From Hirudo medicinalis (lineage: Eukaryota > Annelida > Clitellata > Hirudinida > Hirudinidae), in NCBI GenBank assembly GCA_011800805.1, contig MPNW01000436.1:1-34321 (forward strand): a stretch of DNA of 34,321 nt. The letters run 5' to 3'. Of the stretch, positions 1 to 10,166 are shown piece by piece. Made by a program: the position numbers and the translations under genes. Every line of letters starts with the position of its first letter. The first letter of the stretch is position 1. Below the pieces are notes generated by a model. The model was not told the DNA's origin. It worked only from the letters and a program-made list of their open reading frames with translations, and ran no database searches.

Positions 1-1548
1 AGTTTAGCTGAATCCGACTGTCCGAACAAAGCCTTAGTCGGCGATTGTACAATGGGAATGATTCACAGAAGAAACACATGAGCCACACTTACACAACAGA
101 TGGTGTCCGAGACTGAATAGTCTTCTTCCTTACTGTTGGCCATTTCCTTGTTTCAAATGAATCCGGTGCTGATAAATTTACTCTTTCGACGGCTAATTTT
201 AGTCACAAAACTGAGATTACTTTCGAGAATTTTTGTTTTAAATCAGATTATTATCGCTAAAAGTCTATCGGTATTTTTAATCCCACTCGGAACGACCTAT
301 CCAAACTCGGCCATTGAAAATTGCAGGACGAAATAACTTCTTGAAACCACCAGTCTGTTTTGGAAATTCAGAGAGCTTATTGTTCTTCTTTCAGACTCGC
401 TCGAAAAGAGGGCTTCCGAATTAATCTGTCTGCTCCAGAAAGGCGTGGGGAGTCAAAGTTTGCACGCACGGAAGAGATAAGTGGATAAGTTCAGCAAGGC
501 CGTGCTGCAAAGCTTTTCTATGGCTACCATTATTCAGCGCTCAGCCGCCGAGCAGCGCGACTGCACCGTTGCTGCAGCTGCGATGATGTGCAGCCAGAAC
601 AATAACAATTGGAACTTTAGCGGGTGACTGGAGTGAGAGGTTGTCGTACATACGATGACGATGAAGTTGATGATGATGGCGACGATGGATGACGGGACAA
701 TGATAGTGGTTGTGTTGGTGATGATGGTGATGAACACTGTGGTACTACATTTCCATGCGTCGGAGTTGCGATGAACGTACTGGAAGCTGGTGTCGTTGAA
801 GACGATGTGCAAGAGAAAATCGCAGCTGAGTCATGCAGAAACTGTCAAATAATGATAATTTGAAGTTAATGTCAATGGAATTCGTGATAAAGAATTTCAA
901 ACAAAGCACTCTTTGTGCTACGGGTTTGCGCCTTATTTATTAGCGAGATGAATTGTTGATATGTTGTTGTATTTTTGTTGAGCAACAAATGCATCGGTTG
1001 TAGTCACAATTGTTTGAAATCACTCCACTTAATCAGGCCTTGTATAAATAGCTCGTTCCGAATTTTCGAATTTAGTTGAAAATTCACGAAAAGTTTACTT
1101 TTACGCTGAGGTTAATTTCACAACTAAAATTGCCTTACGACCAATGGATCATGTAAATGTGTAAATGAACTTCATTTATATAGCGCTCCTTCCCAATGGC
1201 GCTTGGGGCAGTGCAGGCTGGGTTTCGAACACGACACATCACGACTGGTTCCATTTTAAGATTTAAGTTCTCAAATAAGTAATTCATTATTATTATTATT
1301 ATTTATTATTTATTATTCCATTTTAATGTTTACAATATTATCGCAGAGTTTTAATTTTGAAATAATCAATAATTTTATTGGATTTTTATTTTAACTTTTT
1401 ATTACCTCACATTCAGGATCTTCTTGGGCGGCCGCAATAAAGGAATGGAGTTTTAGCTATCTCCATCCGACTTGGACTTTCAATTAATTAATTAACAATT
1501 ACATTCGATACTTATGCGAATCCGAGCCCAATTAACTCAATTTTAACA
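1..1548. other. Upstream noncoding region of INTS3
   Basis: I see no convincing coding exon here; the short open frames lack family resemblance and splice logic. The stretch at about 650-740 is rich in GAT/GAC triplets, and 1287-1316 is an ATT-type microsatellite. A TATA-like box lies at 1043-1050. A possible 3' splice site (cattcag before gatcttc, around 1411-1420) could belong to an intron in the 5' untranslated region of INTS3. Around 1160-1240 there is a phrase (tatagcgctccttcccaatg, then a GC-richer stretch) that looks like a dispersed repeat, unidentified. Confidence 0.5.
1043..1050 (+). promoter_or_regulatory. TATA-like box, possible core promoter for INTS3
   Basis: The octamer TATAAATA is followed by G and lies about 500 bases before the INTS3 start codon. 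With a usual 25-30 base spacing, transcription would start near 1075. The long leader this implies would need the putative 3' splice site near 1416 or a long 5' UTR. This rests on a motif match only; AT-rich DNA produces such boxes by chance. Confidence 0.25.
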
Positions 1549-4500
1549 ATGGTAGAATCAAGAACAGCAGAAAGTACTTCAAAACTTTTCAATAAAACTC
1601 CGGTAGACATAAAAGATGAACTTGATGAAAGATTGGAAAAGTGCCACAGCGTTGTGCTGGGTCTCACGAGAAACTTATCCGAGAAGGAGAGCATGGATTG
1701 TCTTCAGTCTAACCGAGGCCAAGCGAGACACGACGAAATCCAACTCGGACTCCTGTATGGGGTCTTAACCGATTCTTCGTCAGCGTCAAAGTATTTCAAA
1801 ACGATGAGTCTCGTTTCCCAAGACGGACTGGGCAAAGCCGTCAACATGGCGAACCAGTTGATTTGCGAAAAGTGGTTAAAGCTGACTGACATCACTCGTC
1901 TACAGCTAACGTGGTTGTCGAAGGAACTGATCACCAACCGTGTCTTGAAAGCCGATCATGTCTGTCACTTCCTGCTCCGGCAGATTGCCGGAGGAGATGT
2001 CAGCGTCAGAAATATTTCTCTGACGGAAATCATGCTGAAAATTTTATCCGACAACATGACCTGGTTGGACATGAATCCAAAATTCATACCAATGGTCGTG
2101 TATACCTTCCTGAGGGTCATAATGGATCATCATCCACCGCCATTACTCAATCTCAGACAGAGAGAAGTCACATTTTGCATAAAACTGCTCAGGGAGAAAT
2201 GGGCCGAATGTCAGGTTATCGGAAGAGACTTGGTGAGGTTTTTACAGGGACTGGTTAGGATCAACGAATTCAATGAGCTGTGGAAGGACATTCAAGACAA
2301 TCCAACGGCTCTCAGCCCCCAATTTGGAGGCTTAAAGCAATTAATGGAAACTAAAACAAGCAAGAGCTTTATTGTCAGCAGATTGACGCCCGACATGGAA
2401 TACAAATTGAACTTTTTCACAATGAACGTAAATTTGCCCAATCACAAAAGATATCAAGAATGGTTCCAAAGGCAGTACCTGTCCACGCCTGAAAGTCAGA
2501 CTCTGCTTTTCGATTTGATTCGCTTTGTCTGCGCCGCCATTCATCCGCCAAAAGAAATAATCCGCTCCAACGTCATCCCTAGATGGGCCGTCATCGGGTG
2601 GCTCATTACCACGTGCGCTTCGAACGTGGTTGCTTCGAACGCCACGTTCGCCCTCTTTTATGATTGGTTGTTCTACGACCCTGCCGTGGATAGCATCATG
2701 GACATTGAACCCTGCATCCTTCTGATGGTAAACTCTTTAAAGTCCCATCCGGCCATCACGGAGGCGCTCCTTGACTTCATGTGCAAGATCCCACGAATAT
2801 TCTGTCCGTCTCTTACTTCTTCAATCCGCCAGGGAATTTGCGCCTCTCTCAATTCCATTCTAGAGAGAAAAGTTCTTCTAACGCTGGAGCCGCTTTTCGA
2901 ATGTTCAAAAATAAATAAGGAAATTCAAGCCATGATGAAGGAGAGCTATCCTGAGTTTTGCTCCAATAAATATTGTGCATCCAAAGAAGAATCGATGAGA
3001 GACCAGACGCTGGACGTGGTAAGCCAAAGGACAAATTCAGAAAGCAATTTTCTGACCACTTCTGTAGAAGAGAATGTCGACGAGGATTTGGAAATCGACG
3101 TCGATAGACACATTACACCTACGCCCACCAAGATGGAATGTGAGCTTGAATCATGCAAGACCCAGAGTTGCACTTTGCAGGAGAGTTGTCTTCTTAACCT
3201 TGAAGAGGAGATTAGAGAATTGCTTGTTCAAATGAATGCGGAATGCGATAAAGAAGCACAATGCGAATGGATGCATAAACTCATTCAACAACTCATCGAC
3301 TTAGATTTTGAGAAGGATGATATGACGAATCTGGCAACTTGTGTTTGCCAAATACTCTCTGAACATTTTCAACAAAAGCTTATGCCCCGGGAAATGGATC
3401 ACGACTCAATTGAAGAGCCCACAGGGATGCCCCTGTTTGTCTTATTCAGAAATATTCACCAATTGACAGAACATGATCCTAGTAGGCAGAAGATATCAGT
3501 GCTTCTTGAGGAGATGTACAAGATCCAACCAAAAATAGGGTACTATTTCCTCTATTTTCTTGATGTCACTTCCAGATTTCAGCCTGACGTTAATGTATCT
3601 GTCTACAAAGACTTGCACAAAACTCTAGGACTTGAATCTCAATTGATTTCTGATCTTAGACTCTGCTATGAAGATGATGAACTAATATTATTTGCTTATC
3701 TTATAACATACGTATATTCTCAATTCTCCTCTGCAGCCATAGGCAACATTGAACTGCTGCAACTTGTAGTGTCATCCATAGATGGAGCTCAGCTTCTAGA
3801 ATTAGTGTGTAAAATACACCAAGGTCAATTAGTTATGTTTTCTAAGGATTCCTTCCTATCTGTGCTTGACGCCAGTCTGCATTGGGAGACTTGCGAGCAA
3901 TATTTTCTGTGGAAATTGGTTTCAGGTCACAAAATGCCTGTAAGTATCGTATTGCCGATTTTGCCAAAGCTCGTTTTCAAGATCCATTCAGAAGCCATGA
4001 CAAACATCATAGATCTCTTGAAGCAGGACGCCCCTAGAGTTGAGATTCTCCGACCCCTACTAAGTCGAGAGTACAAAAAGAACGATCTCTTCACAGTGTC
4101 CATTCTCAATTTTTGGATTCAGAAGCATGGAGACGAGGTTGCAGACCAGATGAGCAGCTTTTTTGATAATACGTTCGACAAACTGAAATTGAATCATTCG
4201 AACAAATCGGCTTGTGATCAGCCGTCAGTAGAACAGGTCCTCTGCCATCTGGATCACCTGAGATCGTCGTGTAAAAGTGATTCATTTTTTACAGAAACCT
4301 CCATCCACCAAACTCTTCAAAACGTGCAAATGTTTTGCTCTGATGCCTTGAAAGTCAAGTTCTTTGACTTATTTAATCTCGTCGGAGACGTCGATTCTTC
4401 TTCTAGCGTCCTTCATTCTCCCAGTCAAGAAGAGTTTCAAGTTATGGGAGCAAGTTATGTACGGCCAGGGAAAAGAGCTGCGCCTGATGATCTGCATGAG

Positions 4501-4611
4501 ATGTCAGATGATGATGATGATGATGATGATGATGTTGTCCACTTTTCAAATATGAACAAGACGAAAAGGGCCAGACTAATTGACGACGATAGTGACACCG
4601 ATGTATTTTGA
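1549..4611 (+). CDS. INTS3: Integrator complex subunit 3 (INTS3 / SOSS-A), single exon
   Basis: The product has 1020 residues, close to the roughly 1040 of human INTS3, and matches the family along its whole length. Recognisable blocks include LRQREVTFCIKLLRE and IGRDLVRFLQGLVRI (about 203-236), ALSPQFGG, KRYQEWFQRQYLSTPESQ, VIPRWAVIGWLITTCASNV and FALFYDWLFYDP (about 270-380), then PKIGYYFLYFLDV and GQLVMFSKDSFLSVLDASL in the C-terminal half. INTS3 is a nuclear helical-repeat scaffold shared by the Integrator complex (snRNA 3' processing and promoter-proximal termination) and the SOSS single-strand DNA-binding repair complex. The C-terminus carries nine aspartates (987-995) encoded by a pure GAT run, a basic KTKRAR patch that could be a nuclear signal, and a final DDDSDTD acidic end. 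The reading frame has no introns, which is notable because other housekeeping genes here are split. The start ATG is in an A-rich context, and the N-terminus aligns with the family. Confidence 0.93.
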   Translation: MVESRTAESTSKLFNKTPVDIKDELDERLEKCHSVVLGLTRNLSEKESMDCLQSNRGQARHDEIQLGLLYGVLTDSSSASKYFKTMSLVSQDGLGKAVNMANQLICEKWLKLTDITRLQLTWLSKELITNRVLKADHVCHFLLRQIAGGDVSVRNISLTEIMLKILSDNMTWLDMNPKFIPMVVYTFLRVIMDHHPPPLLNLRQREVTFCIKLLREKWAECQVIGRDLVRFLQGLVRINEFNELWKDIQDNPTALSPQFGGLKQLMETKTSKSFIVSRLTPDMEYKLNFFTMNVNLPNHKRYQEWFQRQYLSTPESQTLLFDLIRFVCAAIHPPKEIIRSNVIPRWAVIGWLITTCASNVVASNATFALFYDWLFYDPAVDSIMDIEPCILLMVNSLKSHPAITEALLDFMCKIPRIFCPSLTSSIRQGICASLNSILERKVLLTLEPLFECSKINKEIQAMMKESYPEFCSNKYCASKEESMRDQTLDVVSQRTNSESNFLTTSVEENVDEDLEIDVDRHITPTPTKMECELESCKTQSCTLQESCLLNLEEEIRELLVQMNAECDKEAQCEWMHKLIQQLIDLDFEKDDMTNLATCVCQILSEHFQQKLMPREMDHDSIEEPTGMPLFVLFRNIHQLTEHDPSRQKISVLLEEMYKIQPKIGYYFLYFLDVTSRFQPDVNVSVYKDLHKTLGLESQLISDLRLCYEDDELILFAYLITYVYSQFSSAAIGNIELLQLVVSSIDGAQLLELVCKIHQGQLVMFSKDSFLSVLDASLHWETCEQYFLWKLVSGHKMPVSIVLPILPKLVFKIHSEAMTNIIDLLKQDAPRVEILRPLLSREYKKNDLFTVSILNFWIQKHGDEVADQMSSFFDNTFDKLKLNHSNKSACDQPSVEQVLCHLDHLRSSCKSDSFFTETSIHQTLQNVQMFCSDALKVKFFDLFNLVGDVDSSSSVLHSPSQEEFQVMGASYVRPGKRAAPDDLHEMSDDDDDDDDDVVHFSNMNKTKRARLIDDDSDTDVF
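4507..4533 (+). repeat. (GAT)9 microsatellite inside the INTS3 coding region
   Basis: Nine perfect GAT triplets encode Asp987-Asp995 of INTS3. Triplet slippage here would change the length of an acidic tail without a frameshift. Confidence 0.9.
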
Positions 4612-4667
4612 AAAAGGGATTATCGGTTCAGCTTGTAATTCGAGATTGTTTGCAATTATTTATTCAT

Positions 4668-4673
4668 AATAAA
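4668..4673 (+). terminator. Poly(A) signal of INTS3
   Basis: AATAAA lies 56 bases after the INTS3 stop codon, the first canonical hexamer in the 3' flank, followed by T-rich sequence. Confidence 0.6.
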
Positions 4674-4841
4674 TATAATTTCTCCAATTTTGATTATTGG
4701 TCCTATTTGTGGGAGTTTTAGACCGTCGAAGTACATTTGGTTTAAAAAATCTGAGGTCAGATATTCGGTGTTTGTCCTTCAAAAGCATTAAAATAGCATC
4801 AAAGCGCTAGCTATTTATTTTGTGTTTCATTATTTATCACA

Positions 4842-4879
<38 letters not shown>

Positions 4880-6027
4880 TAATAATAACAATAATTTTGT
4901 TATTGCTTTGGTACTCATAGGTTTATTCAAAATACGGTGATACTGGAGTTTGTTGAGATAAAATTCTTATATAATTCTTAAATAGTTACATAATTTCATA
5001 ATTTGTTACTACATATTAATTGGAATTATCATTTTGCAGTCATTTTAATTGCGATCGAATTAATCCTAAAGCATAATTTTAAATAAAAAAAAAAGATATT
5101 TGTTAAATGCTTTAATAGAAATTTGCGTAAAAAACAAAACTTTGAATTAACAATACGACTTGGTTTTGTTTTGCGTTGAAACCGTGCTGAATGAAACAAT
5201 TTCAGACGAGAGCACTGAACGAAATGAAGAATTTATGGATCCAAACTGATAATTCTGGTTATCCTTACCCTCTTGTGTCTTTGTGAGGTGAATGGAGTTG
5301 AAATCTCAGTTTGAGGATATTAAAGAAGCCGCCCAGATTTGATGTTATTAGGAAGAATTATTTGAATGTCATGAATTTAACATCATTAGGTGTCAATATT
5401 ATCCAAATTAATTTGGGGTCCAGGTGACCTAGAGGACTAGCAATAGAGCGATAAGTTTTTATTTGTTGCCGATGTTCTGAGATTTCGTCAACGAATTTCT
5501 TACCAATAATTGTTGTTATATATTAAAGTTGTCTAAAAAATAAACATCTTATCACTTATTTTGTCCATAATCTACTTTTTATCGGTAGTAAGTTCACGCA
5601 CGCATGCTTCTGACGTTCATGCCTGCCAAAGATCTAATTGTAAAATTGATTAAGTCATTTTTCAATTGCTTGCATTATGATTGTTTATTCCAAAAAAAAT
5701 TTTGACAATAAGATGATCAAAATAAAATTAATTTTACAAATTTAAAATGACGGCATTGTCCGTCCACTGGGACGATTCCCTTGTTTCGGCGTGATTGGAC
5801 ATTTATTGCTTGTCAATGAATTGAAAATAGCACATGAGTTTTTAAATTCAGTTTTAAATTGTAAAATCAATATAAATAACAACTTTCGTTTTAAAAATGG
5901 TTATTTAAAAATTTAATTTTCATCATTTCAAACCTTCAGGGAACCGGCCAAAACAAAATAATGATGCACCTATTATCGGGAGACAGGGAGTACTTCGCTC
6001 GGTCAATTGTATTGATTCAGTTGGGAA
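4674..6027. other. Spacer between INTS3 and OPA3-like gene 1
   Basis: AT-rich sequence with an (AAT)n microsatellite at about 4842-4895. No coding exon, RNA gene or clear transposon is visible. The last 100 bases before 6028 should hold the promoter and 5' UTR of the OPA3-like gene, but I see no strong TATA box. Confidence 0.5.
4842..4895 (+). repeat. (AAT)n microsatellite
   Basis: About eighteen AAT/AAC triplets, mostly perfect, in noncoding sequence. Confidence 0.85.
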
Positions 6028-6932
6028 ATGGCGTTTCCAGTAACTAGGCTGGCCACTTTGTTCATCAAGCAACTCAGTAAACCGATAGTAAAAACGCTTA
6101 AGAACAAAGCTAAAACGAATTCATTTTTAAGAAACAAATTTCTCATTACTCCAGCGAAGCGTAAGATTGGTCCACTTTTGTTCTGTTTGATGCTATTGTA
6201 GGTTATTTAGATTAATTAATGAATAACGTAAAGGAATGTTTTACAATTCTGTACCTATTAACTAAAAATTTCGTGTTTGCGAAACCTTAGTCTACCACAA
6301 GAAAGACTCTGCTTTCAAAATGAAGCTACAGGGTGTGGGCAGGGACGTAGAGATTAAACCACTCACCGAAGAAACCGTTGTTGATATCGTAGCCGATTTG
6401 TTGGGAGAAATTATTCTATTCTCGATACTTGCATTGCTAGTTTTTGCAGAATACGAACGCCATCATTATGTGGAGCGTAAAAAGGTACAGTTACTAATAA
6501 GTCCCAATCATGTCTGTTGATATTTCATCACCTTCAGAAGATGTTGTACATCTTATTCCAGTGTTTTGCAAACAACTTACTGTTTTATTACTATATAATT
6601 ACTATACTACACAAATTACTTGTTATTCCTTATATCATATAACCGTTTCCTTACAGGAACATAAGTATGAACAGAGAGTTCAGTCTCTAGAGATGGATTT
6701 GAAGAAAGCGGCTTTGAAGCTAGACGAGCAGGCTAAACTGAAGGATCTAATAGAGATTTATCTCGAAGCAGCTGCGGCTGAGGAAGCTGAGAAAAGGAAG
6801 GCAGAGGCCGACTTGAAAAGCGCCCAAACCAAACCCGTTAAAGCCGCCGAAGAAAGTAGCAATGTGGTGATCTTTCAGGCTAATTATGACAAAACCGTCA
6901 CAGTTTTTCAGAAGGACAAAAAGGAAGCTTGA
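6028..6932 (+). CDS. OPA3: OPA3-like protein 1 (three exons)
   Basis: Exons are 6028-6160, 6291-6484 and 6657-6932, giving 200 residues. Donors are GTAAGA and GTACAG; acceptors end CCTTAG and TTACAG; intron phases are 1 and 0. The N-terminus MAFPVTRLATLFIKQLSKP continues as the conserved KNKAKTNSFLRNKF block, then LYH directly after the first intron. Exon 2 carries EIKPLTEETVVDIVADLLGE and a hydrophobic segment IILFSILALLVFAEY, the family signature. Exon 3 is a charged Ala/Glu/Lys-rich helix, probably a coiled coil. OPA3 proteins are mitochondrial membrane proteins linked in humans to optic atrophy and 3-methylglutaconic aciduria, with an N-terminal targeting segment. The architecture and intron phases match the second copy at 17755-18695, so the two are paralogs. 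The exact role of each copy is not deducible from sequence. Confidence 0.88.
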
Positions 6933-7970
6933 AGCAGTAATAGATCATGAACAAGCATTTTATTTAGGAATAATTTGGAATCAGTCTGGTTTTGATTTGT
7001 TTTAAAAATTTGCCATTACCTCAAGCTATCCGAACAGGTAAACTAAATCACCTTTACAAGTCATTTCGATCACCCGACCAGGTATGGGTAACTTGCCACT
7101 CGTAGATAGACTGGACTAGCCAACTAAGGATTTCTCAGATTTCCATGGTTCTTGTAAAATTAACAACATTTTATTCGTTAAAGTCATTTTATGAAACATT
7201 CTTCGATGTGAAAATATACGTTGGAAGGCGGCTCAAATTCATTCGTAATATCAGCGTTTATCAACTGCGTTATCTGTTGTGGTTGCAAAAAGGTTTGACT
7301 AAAAATTGGGTTATCAAGTTATTATTGCTATCGAACATTTGTGAATGATAAAATCAACTTAATCATTGGAACCTGGTTGCCACAACCTAACAACAAAAGC
7401 TATTACGAATGAGCAGAAAAGTAATAAATTCAGAAATGAGATAAAATAATGAAAATGGATGATGAAGTCTCTAAAGGCGTATTTTGATGGCTTATCGGAA
7501 TAACACCCACGAACGACTCAAGCCTCTTCTTGAGACCGTGGTCGCCGCCATGGAAATTCAGAAGAGTAGTTATTGACGTAGATGCTGGCTCGTTGGAAAG
7601 CTGCGATTTTTAACTGAAATAAAAAATTTGGCTTACGTAATGTTGCTTATTGTAATGTTATTAATAATACTTTATTTAATTGTGACTTCATGCTTATGAG
7701 GATATAAATTAAAAAATAATAATTTGTGAACTTTACACAGAGATTAATATAATCTAGGGGTTTTTTTTAGCTTATTTTAAAAATGCGGCACTGTTTAAAG
7801 TCTCTTTACTTTCTCTGTGTCATTGTTGTCGGTAAAATTGATAAAAAAAAACGGGGTAATTCGGCGGGTACTTATTATCCCACTGAAATATAAAGTGATT
7901 TATCAAGTAAAACTCTGACTTCTTAAATTTCTAATTTTATTAATATCTTTCATAAACTGCATTTTAGAAA
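6933..7970. other. Spacer between OPA3-like 1 and RING-A
   Basis: Mostly AT-rich with no supported gene. A 29-codon open frame at 7487-7576 reads like ordinary protein but has no support. The last 45 bases before the RING-A start end in a pyrimidine-rich tract and ttttag, which looks like a 3' splice site, so RING-A may have an untranslated first exon somewhere in this spacer. Confidence 0.45.
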
Positions 7971-10146
7971 ATGACCGAATCGATCAAGAATGGAAGAGTC
8001 AGTAAAGAACCTATTCGAACGCAAACAATCTGCAAAATTTGCAACGGAAAATTGAAAGACGCGTCATTTATCGAGAGATGCCAGCACGTGTTCTGTTTAC
8101 TTTGCATTCAAAAACACACGGCTGACTCCAACAAGTGTCCTGTTTGTGACAAGGAATTCACATTTTATTTATCCAACATCTCGAGTAATTTGAAATGTCA
8201 AATATTTTATGTCAAGAAACGTCCTATTACAACTGAAAATGAGGAAAATGAAAAGAAAGAAAGCTGCTCTTGCAACTGTCAAAATAGTCAACAAAATGGT
8301 GACTGTAACCATAAATTTTGTCGTTTATGCTTCAAGACGTCATTCTTTAAGCTCAAGGAATGTTTGGTATGTCGTAAAAGACTTGAGGAACTGATTGCCA
8401 AGAGAAATAGCAGAAAGAATAGGACCACATTAACATCCCAGTCAAATGAGAATGTTGTGCAGAATCAGCAACTGTCATCACAATCTGCTGTTTTGAAAGA
8501 TATTTCCAGCCTTCACAAATCAAAAGAGAAACAACCGAATGGACAAATTGAGTCGACAGAAAAAAGTGATAGCAGAATCGAACAGACTGCTAACAGAACC
8601 AATGAACTGGGTTTTTCCATCTCCAATACAACTGCTGTTCTGAACCAGAAAACAATTGTTTGCAGTGAGTCGACTAACTTCGATTTAAAAACGATATCCA
8701 AGGATAAACAATCAAATATACCAGTTCAGCAAATGTTGAATGCAAATGTCAAATTAGATGAACAAATCAGGAACATTGAAACATGCAACAAGCCAAGCTC
8801 TTCAACTGACAATGAAACACCAGGTCAAAGTCATGTCATCTTCAGCAATGCATCAGAAAAAATTAAAATAGAGAAACAATCAAATGTGCCAGATCAACAA
8901 ATGGTGAACAAAGACATTAATATGGATGAACAAGCTATAAGTAGTAGTACTATTGTACAAACTTCTTCTAACGGAGTTCAAAAAGATTTAGACATTGGCT
9001 TCATCATTGAGCCACAAAAAATAGAGTCAGAAAAGAAGAAATTGGATGCAAGAATCTGGCAGCTGCTGCTAAAAACTACTGAACTAGACAATCAAGCTAG
9101 CAGCAAAAATGATGATCCAACTTTTACAATTGTCCATGAAATTCCACAGGAAAGTGAAAACTTCAAGTTTTGTGAGTCACTGAAAATAAAATATGAGGAG
9201 AAACCAAAATGGCAAACGTTAAGCAAGAGTATTGAAACAAATGAACAAAATGGAAATGACAAAGAAATTGAACCACGTCTTTCAACTTTGAGTGTAATTC
9301 CAAATCGAGTTAAAAATGTCAATTTACCGACTAATGTGCCAAAAATAAAATCCGAGTCAAAACATTTTAACGTGTCTGTCGATCGGATGGCGAACGAAAG
9401 CACCCAAACGGACAAAAAAGAAGCAAATGGCAGCAGTTACGAACCTATTTCTTCAGCCTCCAGTAGGATTTATTTTTCAAATGTTTGCTCAAACTTTATT
9501 CGCATATCAAAATTTAACTTTTCTTTCAGATGAAAAAAGAAACTACTCCAAAAATGATGAATCTCATCACACATTTTGGGAAGGGAGGGAATTTAAGGGA
9601 AAGTCAAAACTTCGACAAAATAGAATATTTTTCAGAGGAAATCATGGACTCGGACGTCACAACTCACGATCAGAAGGCTGTTCTTGTGGAGGATATGGCT
9701 GCAAATTCTGTCGGCCTTTCAGGCCCCGTGAAACGAGATATCATGGCAATCGTCCGCATTACGACTTTGCAGAGCGTCAAGGAAGATCACGACATCAAAA
9801 CAATAATATTGAACGAGGTAACTTCTGCATTCAGGGCAGTTACAGCGTACGACGCCGCTCCCCATATTCGACATCCTCGAAAATCCACGTAGATGCAACT
9901 TACAGTGGCAACTGTCCCATATCTGAAGTGTTGCAACTCATGGAAGGACATGACAAAATCCAAAATTCCTTCAAAAGAATGTCAAACTCTGATTTTCAGG
10001 ATTACAACTTGCCCTTTGATAACTATAGAAACCAGGAATACCACCCACATCGTGGAGAACGCAAACCCAGAAATAATTGCCGTCCGGCGTGGCATCCAGA
10101 AAGGGATTATCATCATCTTAGAGAGCCATATTTTGATCGTTTTTGA
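7971..10146 (+). CDS. Double-RING zinc finger protein RING-A (two exons)
   Basis: Exons are 7971-9462 and 9530-10146, giving 702 residues; the 67-base intron starts GTAGGA and ends CTTTCAG, phase 1. The first RING is C3HC4 with Cys21, Cys24, Cys37, His39, Cys42, Cys45, Cys56 and Cys59. A second, compressed zinc site follows: Cys99/101/103, then Cys112, His114, Cys117, Cys120, Cys131 and Cys134. The rest is polar, rich in Ser, Asn, Gln, Lys and Glu, and likely disordered. Exon 2 is Arg/His/Gly-rich and ends with a block shared with RING-B (CPISEVLQLMEG). RING domains usually act as E3 ubiquitin or SUMO ligases, and the first RING with the segment after it resembles the TOPORS-type RING only loosely. 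The splice choice is supported because RING-B keeps the same donor, phase and downstream frame. Substrate and role are unknown. Confidence 0.75.
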
Positions 10147-10160
10147 ATTGATATTTGTAA

Positions 10161-10166
10161 AATAAA
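10161..10166 (+). terminator. Poly(A) signal of RING-A
   Basis: AATAAA 15 bases after the stop codon, within ttgtaaaataaac, a context repeated after RING-B. The 3' end was therefore duplicated together with the gene. Confidence 0.65.

Noticed and set aside
7487..7576. 29-codon open frame before RING-A
   Set aside because: Plausible composition but too short, with no splice partner or homolog that I can name.
9530..9892. 120-codon open frame overlapping RING-A exon 2 in another frame
   Set aside because: Only the other frame is conserved between RING-A and RING-B (FWEGRE, GNFCI, LQLM blocks) and joins exon 1 in phase.
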